From assembly GCA_052387905.1 (NCBI GenBank), contig JBQTIR010000029.1, positions 1 through 53,061 on the forward strand: a stretch of DNA of 53,061 nt. The letters run 5' to 3'. Positions within the stretch are counted from its first letter, which is position 1, and each line of letters starts with the position of its first letter. This document shows positions 18,615 to 26,562 of this stretch, piece after piece. The notes beneath the pieces were generated by a model. The model did not search any database. It saw only the letters and a list, made by a program, of their open reading frames with translations, and was not told the DNA's origin. The translations under genes were made by a program, and so were the position numbers. This DNA comes from JBQTII01 sp052387905. Lineage in GTDB: Bacteria; Actinomycetota; Actinomycetes; Sporichthyales; Sporichthyaceae.

Positions 18615-20465
18615 TCACCTGCAGCGGCGGCAGCTACGACCCTTCGGGTCGAGCTTGTTGGCGGGGATGCGGTAGGTGAGTTGGGCGACCCACCCGTTGC
18701 CCTTGCGCACGATGGTCCGTTCGCGGATGCAGACGCGGGCGCGTTCAGCCTTGCTGGGGGCTCCTGCGCCGCGCCGCAGGTCGGCGCAGTCCCGGATGAG
18801 TCCTTGGTACTCGATCTTGCCGTCATCGCCGCGCACGATGGTGAGGAAGGTCCCCTTGCGGGTCTGGAACTTGTACGGGGCGGCGAAGCAGAGCTGGTTC
18901 TCCCTACTGATGCGGCGGGCGTTGGTCTTACTGGTGGGGGTGACGTCGGTTTCGGTGACGCGTTTGCCCCAGCTACGGCCGTTGTTCGGGTTGGTGAAGC
19001 CGAACACGACGAAGTCCCGACTCAGGCCGGACCTTGCGCGGCAGGTGGGGGCGCTGACCCCGGCTGCTGAGGTGGATTGTCCGGAGCCGACGGTCTGGCG
19101 GCTCGCGAACAGGGTGGCGTTGGTGTCCCCGCCGTTGGCGCGCACGTTGTAGGTGTTGTCCGGCCCCGGTGCGGTGGTCACGCTGCAGGTGCTGACCGCC
19201 GGGTCGCAGGTGTCAGTGACCGACCCCGGCGGCGGGATGATCTCGCCCGGGGGAGGTGGAGAGTCACCCGGCGGCGGCGGCGGCGGGGGTGGTGGCGGTG
19301 GCGGCGGCGGCGGAGGCGGCGGCGGAGGAGGCGGCGGAGGTGGTGGCGGAGGTGGCGGCGGAGGCGGCGGCGCGGCGGTCCAGGCGATGCCGGCCGTGGC
19401 TTGGGGCTCGCCCGCCGTCGGCACTCCGTCCACCACCGTCTCGCGCCAGGCCAGCACGGTGTCGGTCCCGAGCGCCGCCCCGACGTAGGTGAACGTCACC
19501 TGGCCCGCGCCGTTCGTCGTGCAAGGAACACAGCTGATGGTGGCGGTGGTGTTCGGCCCGGTGGAGACCTTAGCTTTGAGTAGCGCGCCGCTCTCCGGTT
19601 CGTTGTCCACCAGCAGTGTTCCGGTCAGCGTGGCGGTGGTCCCGACGGTCCGGGCCTGGGTGGCGGGGGCGAGCGAGAGGTCGGTGGGGACGATGACATT
19701 CTGACCGCCGAGCGCGGCGGCCTGGCCCTGGTTGGGCCCTATCTCGGCAACCGTCGCCAGCACGTTCAGGAAGCTCGGGAATGCGGTGAAGGTGTTGTGC
19801 CAGGCCGTCACGTCCAGATTGGTGTCCGTGAAGCCGAAGGCAGCGCCGGCCGGAGTGGCCGTCAGATCGGAGTAACCGAGACCGGTGATGGTGGTGATCG
19901 CGCCCAGCGCCGAGACATACCCGAACGGCATGGCGAAACCGCTGGAGAAGCCGAGCAGCCCACCGCCGTTGTTGACGAAGGTGGCGATATCGCCCTGGCG
20001 GGCGGTGAGCGCGTCATTCTCGTCGCTGGTCAATCCGCCGGAGGGCGTCTCGCCCACATCGCTCACGACGGCGATCATGGCGAAGCCGGTGAGCGACTGC
20101 TCCGTGATCTCGGTGGCACCGTTGACGTAGGTCACGCTCGTGGACAGGTCTGCGTCGACCTGGTTCCAGAACGCGGTCACGTCATCGAGGTCCGTGTCCT
20201 TGCCGCCGCCGACCACCAGAATGCCCGAGCCGTCGTTGCTCACGTCGTCGAGCACCTCGGAGATGACGGTCTCGTAAAGGCCGATCGGCCCGTGGCCACC
20301 CGGCCCGCCCTCCTCGGCGTCTATCCCCATCAACACGACTGGGCCACCGGCCACCGCGCTCGCACTTGTGGGGACCGTGACCAGCGCCGCGGTGGCCACG
20401 AGCGTGGTCGCCACGAGCAGCGTCAGACCGCCGCGCCCGATCGCTGGCCAGGGACGGTGCTTCAT
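18615..20465 (-). CDS. Secreted polyproline protein with Ig-like and Cys-containing domains, function unknown
   Basis: 616 residues; ATG 20465 is preceded by GGAGGGG. A Sec signal peptide ends at about ASA (36-38). Residues ~40-250 form an alternating alpha/beta domain (PVVLMGIDAEEGG, ILVVGGGKDTD, FVNNGGGLLGFSSGF) that recalls glutamine-amidotransferase-like or ThuA-like folds, but no catalytic triad was identified. Residues ~265-360 are a bacterial Ig-like domain. Then come 34 consecutive prolines (366-399), more Pro/Gly spacer, and a basic C-terminal domain with several Cys ending in CRRCR. No sorting signal. The polyproline looks like a rigid wall-spanning spacer and would need EF-P for translation. 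It converges on the cyclase gene with zero bases between the stops. Confidence 0.75.
   Translation of the reverse strand: MKHRPWPAIGRGGLTLLVATTLVATAALVTVPTSASAVAGGPVVLMGIDAEEGGPGGHGPIGLYETVISEVLDDVSNDGSGILVVGGGKDTDLDDVTAFWNQVDADLSTSVTYVNGATEITEQSLTGFAMIAVVSDVGETPSGGLTSDENDALTARQGDIATFVNNGGGLLGFSSGFAMPFGYVSALGAITTITGLGYSDLTATPAGAAFGFTDTNLDVTAWHNTFTAFPSFLNVLATVAEIGPNQGQAAALGGQNVIVPTDLSLAPATQARTVGTTATLTGTLLVDNEPESGALLKAKVSTGPNTTATISCVPCTTNGAGQVTFTYVGAALGTDTVLAWRETVVDGVPTAGEPQATAGIAWTAAPPPPPPPPPPPPPPPPPPPPPPPPPPPPPPPPPPGDSPPPPGEIIPPPGSVTDTCDPAVSTCSVTTAPGPDNTYNVRANGGDTNATLFASRQTVGSGQSTSAAGVSAPTCRARSGLSRDFVVFGFTNPNNGRSWGKRVTETDVTPTSKTNARRISRENQLCFAAPYKFQTRKGTFLTIVRGDDGKIEYQGLIRDCADLRRGAGAPSKAERARVCIRERTIVRKGNGWVAQLTYRIPANKLDPKGRSCRRCR
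19269..19370 (-). repeat. 102-bp codon repeat encoding 34 consecutive prolines
   Basis: On the minus strand every codon from 19370 down to 19269 is CCN, with all four third bases used. On the plus strand the tract reads as a GGN/NGG run. Mixed codons suggest selection for proline rather than recent slippage of one triplet, though such tracts are prone to length change. Confidence 0.9.
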
Positions 20466-20564
20466 AGGTTCCCCTCCTACAAATCAGCAGGAGTTTTCCA
20501 GGCGAGCACACCGTCAGAAAGCGGACACGCCCGTTGGTGTGGTCCCGTCGCGTCGGCTACGCCC

Positions 20565-22139
20565 TTAAGGCCGCGGCACCGGGGTCCGCGGGCAGGTGGC
20601 GTCGGCGCGGTCACCGGAGCGCCGCGGGGGCAGCGTGCCGTCGGCGAGATAGGCGGCGACGGCGTTGTCGATGCAGCGGTTGCCGTAGAGCGAACCCGCG
20701 TGGGTGGTCGCGCCCCGCTCGGCGACGAGCACTGCGCCGGCGAACTCGCGGCGCACGGCCAGGGCGCCGGAGTAGGGCGCTGCGCCGTCGCGGGTCGCGT
20801 GGATCAGCAGGATCGGGAGCGGCGTCGCGGACGCCGCCCCGGACACGGCCACGGGCTGGCCCGCGGGCACCGGCCAGAAGGTGCAGGGGGCGGAGAACCA
20901 GAACGCGCCCCAGATCCCGAACGGTGCGTCAGGTGCCAGCGTAAAGGCGTCGTTGCGGATCCGGTTGTAGTTGCGGGGGAAGGCGCCGTCGGTGCAGACG
21001 GTGGCCAGGAACGCGGCGTAGCTGTTGTCGTCCCCGGGAGATCCGATGATCCGGTAGAGCTTCTTGATCGGCCCGCGCCGACCGGACCGCCAGGCTGCCC
21101 AGGCGCCGGCGATCTCCGGCCACGCCGCCTCGGCGAACCCGGTGTCGGAGAACACGTCGGCCCACTCCGACGGGCCGATTCCGGCCACCGGGTTGCGGCG
21201 CAGTGCGGCGAGGTCGCGCTGGTAGGCCGTGCGCACCACAGTGGCGTTGGCCCCCAGTCGGTACCGCTGGTCGTGCCTGGCGACCCAGCCGAAGAACTCG
21301 GTGATCACGCGCTCGAACGCGATGCTCTGCTCCCGGCCGCCGTCGCCGTAGCCGGGGTAGTCCGGGGGGACGCTGGCATCGAGAACCAGGCGGCGCACTC
21401 GGTCCGGGTAGGCGGTGGCGTAGGCCTGCGCGAGAAAGGTGCCGTAGGAGAAGCCGTAGAAGTTGATCTGCTCCTCGCCGAGCGCCGCGCGCAGGGCATC
21501 CATGTCGCGCACGGTGTCCGCGGTGCGCACATGTTCCAGCAGGTCGCCGTTGCGGGCCTTGCAGGCGCTGAGGTAGTTCCCCACCTTGACCAGCCAGGCC
21601 CGTTCGTTGGGGGCCTGACCATTCGCGCCGGGGGAGTTGCGCCGCAGGGTGTAGTCCGGGCGCGGGCCCTTCGCGAAGTCGGCGTCGCAGCTCAACGCGG
21701 GTCGGCTCGCCCCGACCCCACGCGGGTCGAACCCGATCCAGTCGTAGCTCTTCCCCGCGCCGTGCGGTACCGCGTCGGGCAGCAAGGCCGGTAGTGCCAG
21801 CCCGGACCCGCCCGGTCCGCCCGGGTTGGTGAGCATGACGCCCTGTCGCGGAGCCGTGCCCCGGGCCTTGACCTGGGAGACTGCGATCCGGATCTGGCGC
21901 CCGTTCGGCGACGACCAGTTCAGCGGCACTCGCAAGAACCCGCACTGCGCCTTCGCGGCTCGCAGGTCGGTGTCCTTGCAGGGGCCCCAGGTAATGGTGC
22001 GCGCCACCTCGGGTGCGGGCGACTGGGCGGTGATCGGGCTGCGGACGGAGTCCGGGCTGGCCACCGAGACCGCGGTGACCAGCAGAGCCCCCGCTGCGGC
22101 GAGCGCAATCACCTGGAATGGTCCTCGCTTGTGCGTCAC
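20565..22139 (-). CDS. Secreted alpha/beta-hydrolase, tripeptidyl aminopeptidase-like (S33 family)
   Basis: 524 residues with an N-terminal signal/anchor (VIALAAAGALLVTAVSVAS). The hydrolase fold has NPGGPGGSG (oxyanion region), GFDPRGVGASRP, the nucleophile elbow GFSYGT with S231, and a C-terminal domain with D451 (ATRDGAAP) and H480 (TTHAGS). These match the SlpD/SlpE/TAP group of actinomycete exopeptidases, which release N-terminal tripeptides or short peptides outside the cell. Paired Cys (CDAD, CKA, C-terminal CIDN...CPRTP) are typical of exported members. It lies 99 nt upstream of the polyproline-protein gene on the same strand. Exact substrate unknown. Confidence 0.88.
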   Translation of the reverse strand: MTHKRGPFQVIALAAAGALLVTAVSVASPDSVRSPITAQSPAPEVARTITWGPCKDTDLRAAKAQCGFLRVPLNWSSPNGRQIRIAVSQVKARGTAPRQGVMLTNPGGPGGSGLALPALLPDAVPHGAGKSYDWIGFDPRGVGASRPALSCDADFAKGPRPDYTLRRNSPGANGQAPNERAWLVKVGNYLSACKARNGDLLEHVRTADTVRDMDALRAALGEEQINFYGFSYGTFLAQAYATAYPDRVRRLVLDASVPPDYPGYGDGGREQSIAFERVITEFFGWVARHDQRYRLGANATVVRTAYQRDLAALRRNPVAGIGPSEWADVFSDTGFAEAAWPEIAGAWAAWRSGRRGPIKKLYRIIGSPGDDNSYAAFLATVCTDGAFPRNYNRIRNDAFTLAPDAPFGIWGAFWFSAPCTFWPVPAGQPVAVSGAASATPLPILLIHATRDGAAPYSGALAVRREFAGAVLVAERGATTHAGSLYGNRCIDNAVAAYLADGTLPPRRSGDRADATCPRTPVPRP

Positions 22140-22423
22140 CGCGTCTACCCCGCCTGAACGCGCGTCAGATCAGCGTCCCGACCTTAGCGCCGGCGCCCAC
22201 GGCCGCGCACGAGGACGAGGCCGCCTGTGTTCCTCGCTGCGCTCGTCAACAACCTGCAATCGGCTCGGGAGCGGACACCGCTCGCAGGCTCGCGGCCTCC
22301 CGCCCGACGCCCTCGGCTCGGGATCTTGAGCACTCGTTCCTCGCGCTCGATCCACTCGCCTCGGTTGCCGGGCTGTCCGCTCCGGTTGCGGGCGGTGTCC
22401 GTTTCACTCGCCTCAATTGTTTG

Positions 22424-22506
22424 TGCCGAGGGCGGGATTCGAACCCGCAAGCCCTTTCAGGCAGATGGGTTTGAGCCATCCGCGTATGCCATTCCGCCAC
22501 CCCGGC
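22424..22506 (-). tRNA. tRNA-Leu (anticodon CAA)
   Basis: An 83-nt type II tRNA. The acceptor stem GCCGGGG pairs with CCCTCGGC minus its 5' base (one G-U), followed by discriminator A at 22424. The anticodon stem GATGG/CCATC encloses CTCAAAC, giving anticodon CAA (plus-strand 22471-22473), which reads UUG. There is a long variable arm (GCCT GAAA GGGC) and T-arm GCGGG TTCGAAT CCCGC. CCA is not encoded. No duplicated 3' end or integrase was seen nearby, so there is no sign of use as an attachment site here. Confidence 0.95.
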
Positions 22507-22574
22507 AGGAGTGCGTGGGACAGCCTAAAGGCTCCCGGATGTCGCGAGCGCGCCACCTCGTTAGGCTGCACTGC

Positions 22575-23177
22575 ATGACCGAGAGCCCGCGCCGCGTCGT
22601 GATCGCCGAGGACGAGGCCCTGATCCGGATGGACCTCAGGGAGATGCTTGAGGAAGAGGGCTACACGGTCGTGGCCGAGGTCGGCGACGGCGAAGCCGCG
22701 ATCAAGGCGGTGGCCGAGCACCGGCCCGACTTGGTGATTCTCGATGTCAAGATGCCGATCCTGGACGGCATCACCGCCGCGGAGCAGATCGTTGCCGAGC
22801 GCGGGACCGCCGTGATCATGCTGACGGCGTTCTCCCAGAAGGACCTGATTGCCCGCGCCCGCGATGCCGGGGCGATGGCCTACCTGGTCAAGCCGTTCAC
22901 CAAGTCCGATCTGCTGCCGGCGATCGAGATGGCCACGTCCAGGTACGCCGAGATCATCGCGTTGGAGATCGAGGTCGCCGAACTCTCCGAGCGCCTGGAG
23001 GTCCGCAAACTCGTCGACCGGGCCAAGGGAGTGCTCCAGTCCAAGTACGGGCTGAGCGAGCCGGAGGCGTTCCGGTGGATCCAGAAGGCGTCCATGGACC
23101 GCCGAATGACCATGAAACAGGTCGCTGAGGTGATCATTGAGGACGTAACGGAATCCCCCTCTACAGGACAAAGCTGA
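22575..23177 (+). CDS. pdtaR: ANTAR-domain response regulator, PdtaR-like
   Basis: 200 residues from ATG 22575; the longer open frame runs back through the tRNA and is not credible. Receiver domain (1-~125): acidic pocket EDE at 12-14, phospho-acceptor D57 in LVILDVKMP, conserved Thr/Ala (LTAFSQ) and Lys (VKPF). A coiled linker (LEIEVAELSERLEVRKLVDRAKG) leads into a C-terminal ANTAR domain (about 135-195), an RNA-binding module that stabilises antiterminator hairpins. Mycobacterial Rv1626 (PdtaR), partner of kinase PdtaS, has this architecture. No kinase lies next to it. It precedes the leader of the binding-protein gene, which contains hairpins. Confidence 0.9.
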   Translation: MTESPRRVVIAEDEALIRMDLREMLEEEGYTVVAEVGDGEAAIKAVAEHRPDLVILDVKMPILDGITAAEQIVAERGTAVIMLTAFSQKDLIARARDAGAMAYLVKPFTKSDLLPAIEMATSRYAEIIALEIEVAELSERLEVRKLVDRAKGVLQSKYGLSEPEAFRWIQKASMDRRMTMKQVAEVIIEDVTESPSTGQS

Positions 23178-23236
23178 ACTATTTAGGGCCTCCAAGATCA
23201 CGAACGCGACACGGCTTGCTGTGTGGATAGGTAAGT

Positions 23237-23293
23237 CCCCCGCTTGGGGGTGGGTGATCCACTAAGTTCCGAACACACCGCCGGTGGCGGTGT
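23237..23293 (+). promoter_or_regulatory. Two hairpins in the 210-nt leader of the amino-acid-binding protein gene
   Basis: CCCCC-GCTT-GGGGG at 23237-23250 and ACACCGCC-GGT-GGCGGTGT at 23275-23293 are both perfect. The second can serve as terminator of the ANTAR regulator gene; together they could be an attenuator. The loops are not the hexaloops with A1/G4 expected of known ANTAR targets, and no T-box or other known riboswitch was recognised. AAGGAG at 23374-23379 is the ribosome site of the next gene. Confidence 0.45.
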
Positions 23294-23387
23294 CGGTACG
23301 CCGCGTGACCCCAGGAGTCTCCTAGGGCAACACGGTTCACTCCGGCACCGTTGGGGATCCGGCGCAGGAGCTTAAGGAGAAGGACCC

Positions 23388-24854
23388 ATGGCACGTGCCT
23401 TTCCCGCCGCCCGGGCACTGGCGCTCGTCGCTGCCGCGGGCCTCGTGCTCGCTGCCTGCAGCGACGACGACGAAGTAACCGCGCCGCCGACCACCACGCA
23501 GCCCACCAGCGCCGCCGGCGCCGGCAACGGGGTGTTGAAGCTCGGCACGCTGCTGCCGGAGACCGGCAGCCTGGCGATCCTCGGCCCGCCCGAGATTGCC
23601 GCAGTCAAGCTCGCCGTGGCGGACATCAACGCCGCTGGTGGAGTGCTCGGCAAGCCCGTCGAGCTCCAGCTCGCGGACTCCGGCGACACCACGACCGACG
23701 TCGCCTCGCAGTCGGTCGACCGCCTCATTGACGGCGGGGTCGACGCGATCGTCGGCGCCGCGTCCTCCTCGGTGACGCTCACCGTCATCGACAAGATCAC
23801 CGGCAGTGGGGTCCTGCAGATTTCGCCGGCCAACACCTCCACCACCCTGACCAGTTACGCGGACAAGGGCCTGTACTTCCGCACCGCCCCCTCGGACGTC
23901 TACCAGGGTCGCGTCGTGGGTGAGACCGCGCTCGACGACGGCGCCGAGACTCTCGGCATCCTCGCGCTGCAGGACGCCTACGGCACCAGCCTCGCGGAGC
24001 AGGCCTCGAAGGCCTTCACCGATGGCGGGGGCGAGGTCGTGGCCACGGAGATCTACAACCCGACGGCGAGTGAGTACTCGGCCGAGGTGGGCAAGGTCCT
24101 GGCGGAGGACCCGGACGCGCTCGCCGTCATCGGCTTCGACGAGACCGCCAAGATCCTCGACGAGCTCGTCGAGGCGAAGTTCCTGCCGCTCGCGGACAAC
24201 AAGAAGATCTACTTCGTCGACGGCAACATGTCGAACGTGAACTACCTCAAGCGGCCCAAGGGCGAGATTGCCGGCGTCAAGGGCACCGTCCCGGGTGCAG
24301 CGCCGTCCGATGAGTTCCAGGAGCGCCTGCTGGAGATCGACCCCGCGCTCAAGGACTTCAGCTACGCCGGTGAGGCATACGACGCGGTGAACCTGGTCGC
24401 GCTCTCGGCCGAGGCCGCCGGGTCCGACGCCGGCACCTCGATTGCCGCCAAGATGCAGGAGACCTCCTCCGGTGGCGAGAAGTGCGGGACGTTCACCGAG
24501 TGCCTCGCGCTGCTCAAGGCCGGCACGGACATCGACTACGACGGCCAGGCCGGTCCGGTCGAGTTCGATGACGAGGGCAACCCCAGCAACGCGGCGATGG
24601 GCGTCTACCAGTACGGCAACGACAACACCTTCAAGTTGCTGAAGACCGTCAGCGGTGCGATCGACGGCAGCACCCCCTCGACGAGCGTGGACGCCAACGG
24701 CGCCACGTCGGCCCCCAAGCCGAGCGCCGAACCGACCGATGAGGCCAGCGCGGAGCCGACGGAGGAGTCGACCTCCAGCTCGTCCTCGTCCTCGTCCTCG
24801 GTCGACGAGGAGGAGACCGAAACCGCCTCCCCGGAGGCGACCAGCACCCCGTAA
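23388..24854 (+). CDS. Branched-chain amino acid ABC transporter, substrate-binding lipoprotein
   Basis: 488 residues; ATG 23388 with AAGGAG nine bases upstream. Lipoprotein signal with lipobox LAAC (C24), then a Thr/Pro linker and a type I periplasmic-binding fold (about 45-425): KLGTLLPETGSLAILGPPEIAAVKLAVADINAAGG, and VDAIVGAASSSVTL. This fits LivJ/urea/amide-type receptors feeding the FGMH permease encoded convergently. Unusual: a ~60-residue C-terminal tail of Pro, Ser, Thr and Glu, including nine serines in a row and acidic runs, which ordinary receptors lack. The ligand (Leu/Ile/Val or other) is not readable from sequence. Confidence 0.9.
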   Translation: MARAFPAARALALVAAAGLVLAACSDDDEVTAPPTTTQPTSAAGAGNGVLKLGTLLPETGSLAILGPPEIAAVKLAVADINAAGGVLGKPVELQLADSGDTTTDVASQSVDRLIDGGVDAIVGAASSSVTLTVIDKITGSGVLQISPANTSTTLTSYADKGLYFRTAPSDVYQGRVVGETALDDGAETLGILALQDAYGTSLAEQASKAFTDGGGEVVATEIYNPTASEYSAEVGKVLAEDPDALAVIGFDETAKILDELVEAKFLPLADNKKIYFVDGNMSNVNYLKRPKGEIAGVKGTVPGAAPSDEFQERLLEIDPALKDFSYAGEAYDAVNLVALSAEAAGSDAGTSIAAKMQETSSGGEKCGTFTECLALLKAGTDIDYDGQAGPVEFDDEGNPSNAAMGVYQYGNDNTFKLLKTVSGAIDGSTPSTSVDANGATSAPKPSAEPTDEASAEPTEESTSSSSSSSSSVDEEETETASPEATSTP

Positions 24855-24867
24855 CACCGGCTCAGCT

Positions 24868-24907
24868 CACAGCGAAGGCCCCGTCAACTGACGGGGCCTT
24901 CGCTGTG
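24868..24907. terminator. Perfect bidirectional terminator between the convergent liv genes
   Basis: An almost perfect 19-bp stem, CACAGCGAAGGCCCCGTCA pairing with TGACGGGGCCTTCGCTGTG around a two-base AC centre, lies between the stop of the binding protein and the stop of livF. Symmetry suits termination from both sides. Confidence 0.85.
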
Positions 24908-24919
24908 CGCGGGGGGCTG

Positions 24920-25651
24920 TCAGGCGCGCGCGAGCGAGCCCAGGTAGAGCTCGATGACCTTGGGGTCGTGAATCAGTGCGGCGCCCGTCCCGGTGTGGGC
25001 GTTGCGCCCCGAATCCAGGACGTAGCCCCGGTCGCAGATCTGCAGGCAACGGCGCGCGTTCTGTTCCACCATCACCACCGTGACCCCGGTGCGGTTGATT
25101 CGCTTGGTCCGGATGAAGACCTCGTCCTGCAGGGCGGGGGACAGGCCGGCCGACGGCTCGTCGAGCAACAGCACGGTGGGCTCGGCCATCAGCGCCCTGC
25201 CCATGGCCACCATCTGCCGTTCGCCGCCGGAAAGTGAGCCTGCGCGCTGGGTACGGCGCGAGCCGAGCATCGGGAACAGCTCGGCGACGTAGGCGAAGCG
25301 CTCCTTGAACTTCTTCGGCGTACGGAACACCCCCATCTGCAGGTTCTCCTCGATGGTCAACGTGGCGAACACGTTGTTGGTCTGCGGCACGAAGCCGACC
25401 CCGCGGGAGACCAACTGGTCGGCGCGCAGTCCGGTGATGTCGTCCCCGCGCAGGGTGACGGTGCCCGAGCGCACCGGGACCAGGCCGAACATGGCTTTGA
25501 CCAGCGTCGACTTACCGGCTCCGTTCGGACCGATGATCGCGATGAGTTCACCGGGGTCGGCATGCAGGTCGGCACCCTTGAGGATGTCGACCCCCGGCAG
25601 GTAGCCCGCAACGATCCCGCTCGCCCGTAGCAGTGCGGTGTCCTGGCTCAT
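24920..25651 (-). CDS. livF: Branched-chain amino acid ABC transporter ATP-binding protein
   Basis: 243 residues. Walker A GPNGAGKS (41-48), Q-loop FVPQ (87-90), ABC signature LSGGERQ (140-146), Walker B LLLDEP (161-166) and a downstream switch region VMVEQNARRCL in which Gln replaces the usual His, as is typical of LivF. Its ATG overlaps the livG stop by four bases (ATGA). It is the last gene of the livH-M-G-F operon on the minus strand. Confidence 0.95.
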   Translation of the reverse strand: MSQDTALLRASGIVAGYLPGVDILKGADLHADPGELIAIIGPNGAGKSTLVKAMFGLVPVRSGTVTLRGDDITGLRADQLVSRGVGFVPQTNNVFATLTIEENLQMGVFRTPKKFKERFAYVAELFPMLGSRRTQRAGSLSGGERQMVAMGRALMAEPTVLLLDEPSAGLSPALQDEVFIRTKRINRTGVTVVMVEQNARRCLQICDRGYVLDSGRNAHTGTGAALIHDPKVIELYLGSLARA

Positions 25652-26562
25652 GTCGGGTCTCCCTCGGCCAGCTCGTCCTCGGCCAGTTCCGCCTCGGCGA
25701 GGCGCCGCTCTTCCTCGTCGTAGGACAGTGGGGCGTCGTGGTGTGAGCCGAGGTAGGCGTCGATGACCGCACTGTCGGCCATCACCCGCTCCGGCGGACC
25801 CTCGGCGACGATCGAGCCCTGGGCCATCACCACCACCCAGTCGGCGATGTGGCGCACCACATCCATGTCATGTTCGACGAACACCACCGTCATGCCCTCA
25901 TCACGCAGGGACTGGATGTGCCCGAGCAACGACTGCGTCAGCGCCGGGTTCACCCCGGCCATCGGCTCATCGAGCATCACCAGCCGGGGGGCGGTCATCA
26001 GCGCGCGGGCCATCTCCAACAGCTTGCGCTGCCCCCCGGACAGGCTCCCCGCGAAGTCGCCGGCCTTGTCCGCGAGCGTGAAGCGGTCGAGCAACTCCAG
26101 CGCGCGGGCCGTCGTTGCGTCCTCCTGGCTGCGCCAGAGGGGGCGCAGCATCGCGGCCGCGAGGGATTCCCCGCGCTGCCCGGTCGCCCCGAGGCGCATG
26201 TTGTCCAGCACGGTCAGCTTGTTGAGGGCTTTGGTGAGCTGGAAGGTGCGGACCATCCCGCGGCGGGCGACGCGGTGCGGAGCCAAGCCGCTGATCACCC
26301 TGCCCTCGAAGGTCCAGGCCCCGGCGTCGGGGGTGTCGAAGCCGGTGAGCAGGTTGAACAAGGTTGTTTTGCCGGCGCCGTTGGGACCGATCAGCGCGGT
26401 GATCGCGCCGCGTTGGATCTCCAGGTGGTCGACCTGGACCGCGGTCAGACCGCCGAAGCGGCGCACGATCGCATCGGCGACCAGCAGGGGGTCCGGCTTC
26501 GCCGCGCCGGGGACGCACGCCGTCGCCGACACGAATGCTGCTCGTGGGTCACTTTCGAGCAT
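25648..26562 (-). CDS. livG: Branched-chain amino acid ABC transporter ATP-binding protein
   Basis: 304 residues from ATG 26562, chosen because AAGGAG lies just upstream and the longer frame adds a Cys/Ser/Trp-rich stretch copied from livM in another frame. Walker A GPNGAGKT (59-66), ABC signature LSGGQRK, Walker B LVMLDEPMAG, and H-switch FVEHDMDVV. The C-terminus carries an extra ~30 residues rich in Glu/Ala/Leu (EEERRLAEAELAEDELAEGD). The start lies inside the 3' end of livM (14-base overlap) and the end overlaps livF, showing tight coupling. Confidence 0.93.
   Translation of the reverse strand: MLESDPRAAFVSATACVPGAAKPDPLLVADAIVRRFGGLTAVQVDHLEIQRGAITALIGPNGAGKTTLFNLLTGFDTPDAGAWTFEGRVISGLAPHRVARRGMVRTFQLTKALNKLTVLDNMRLGATGQRGESLAAAMLRPLWRSQEDATTARALELLDRFTLADKAGDFAGSLSGGQRKLLEMARALMTAPRLVMLDEPMAGVNPALTQSLLGHIQSLRDEGMTVVFVEHDMDVVRHIADWVVVMAQGSIVAEGPPERVMADSAVIDAYLGSHHDAPLSYDEEERRLAEAELAEDELAEGDPT

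Noticed and set aside
19153..19488. Plus-strand open frame with a long poly-glycine run
   Set aside because: It is the reverse complement of the polyproline tract; no signal peptide, ribosome site or family features.
22424..22506. tRNA-Leu as an integration (att) site
   Set aside because: No repeated tRNA 3' end, integrase or phage gene was seen within the window.
23178..23387. T-box or amino-acid riboswitch before the binding-protein gene
   Set aside because: No T-box sequence, specifier loop or known riboswitch core was visible; only simple hairpins were reported.
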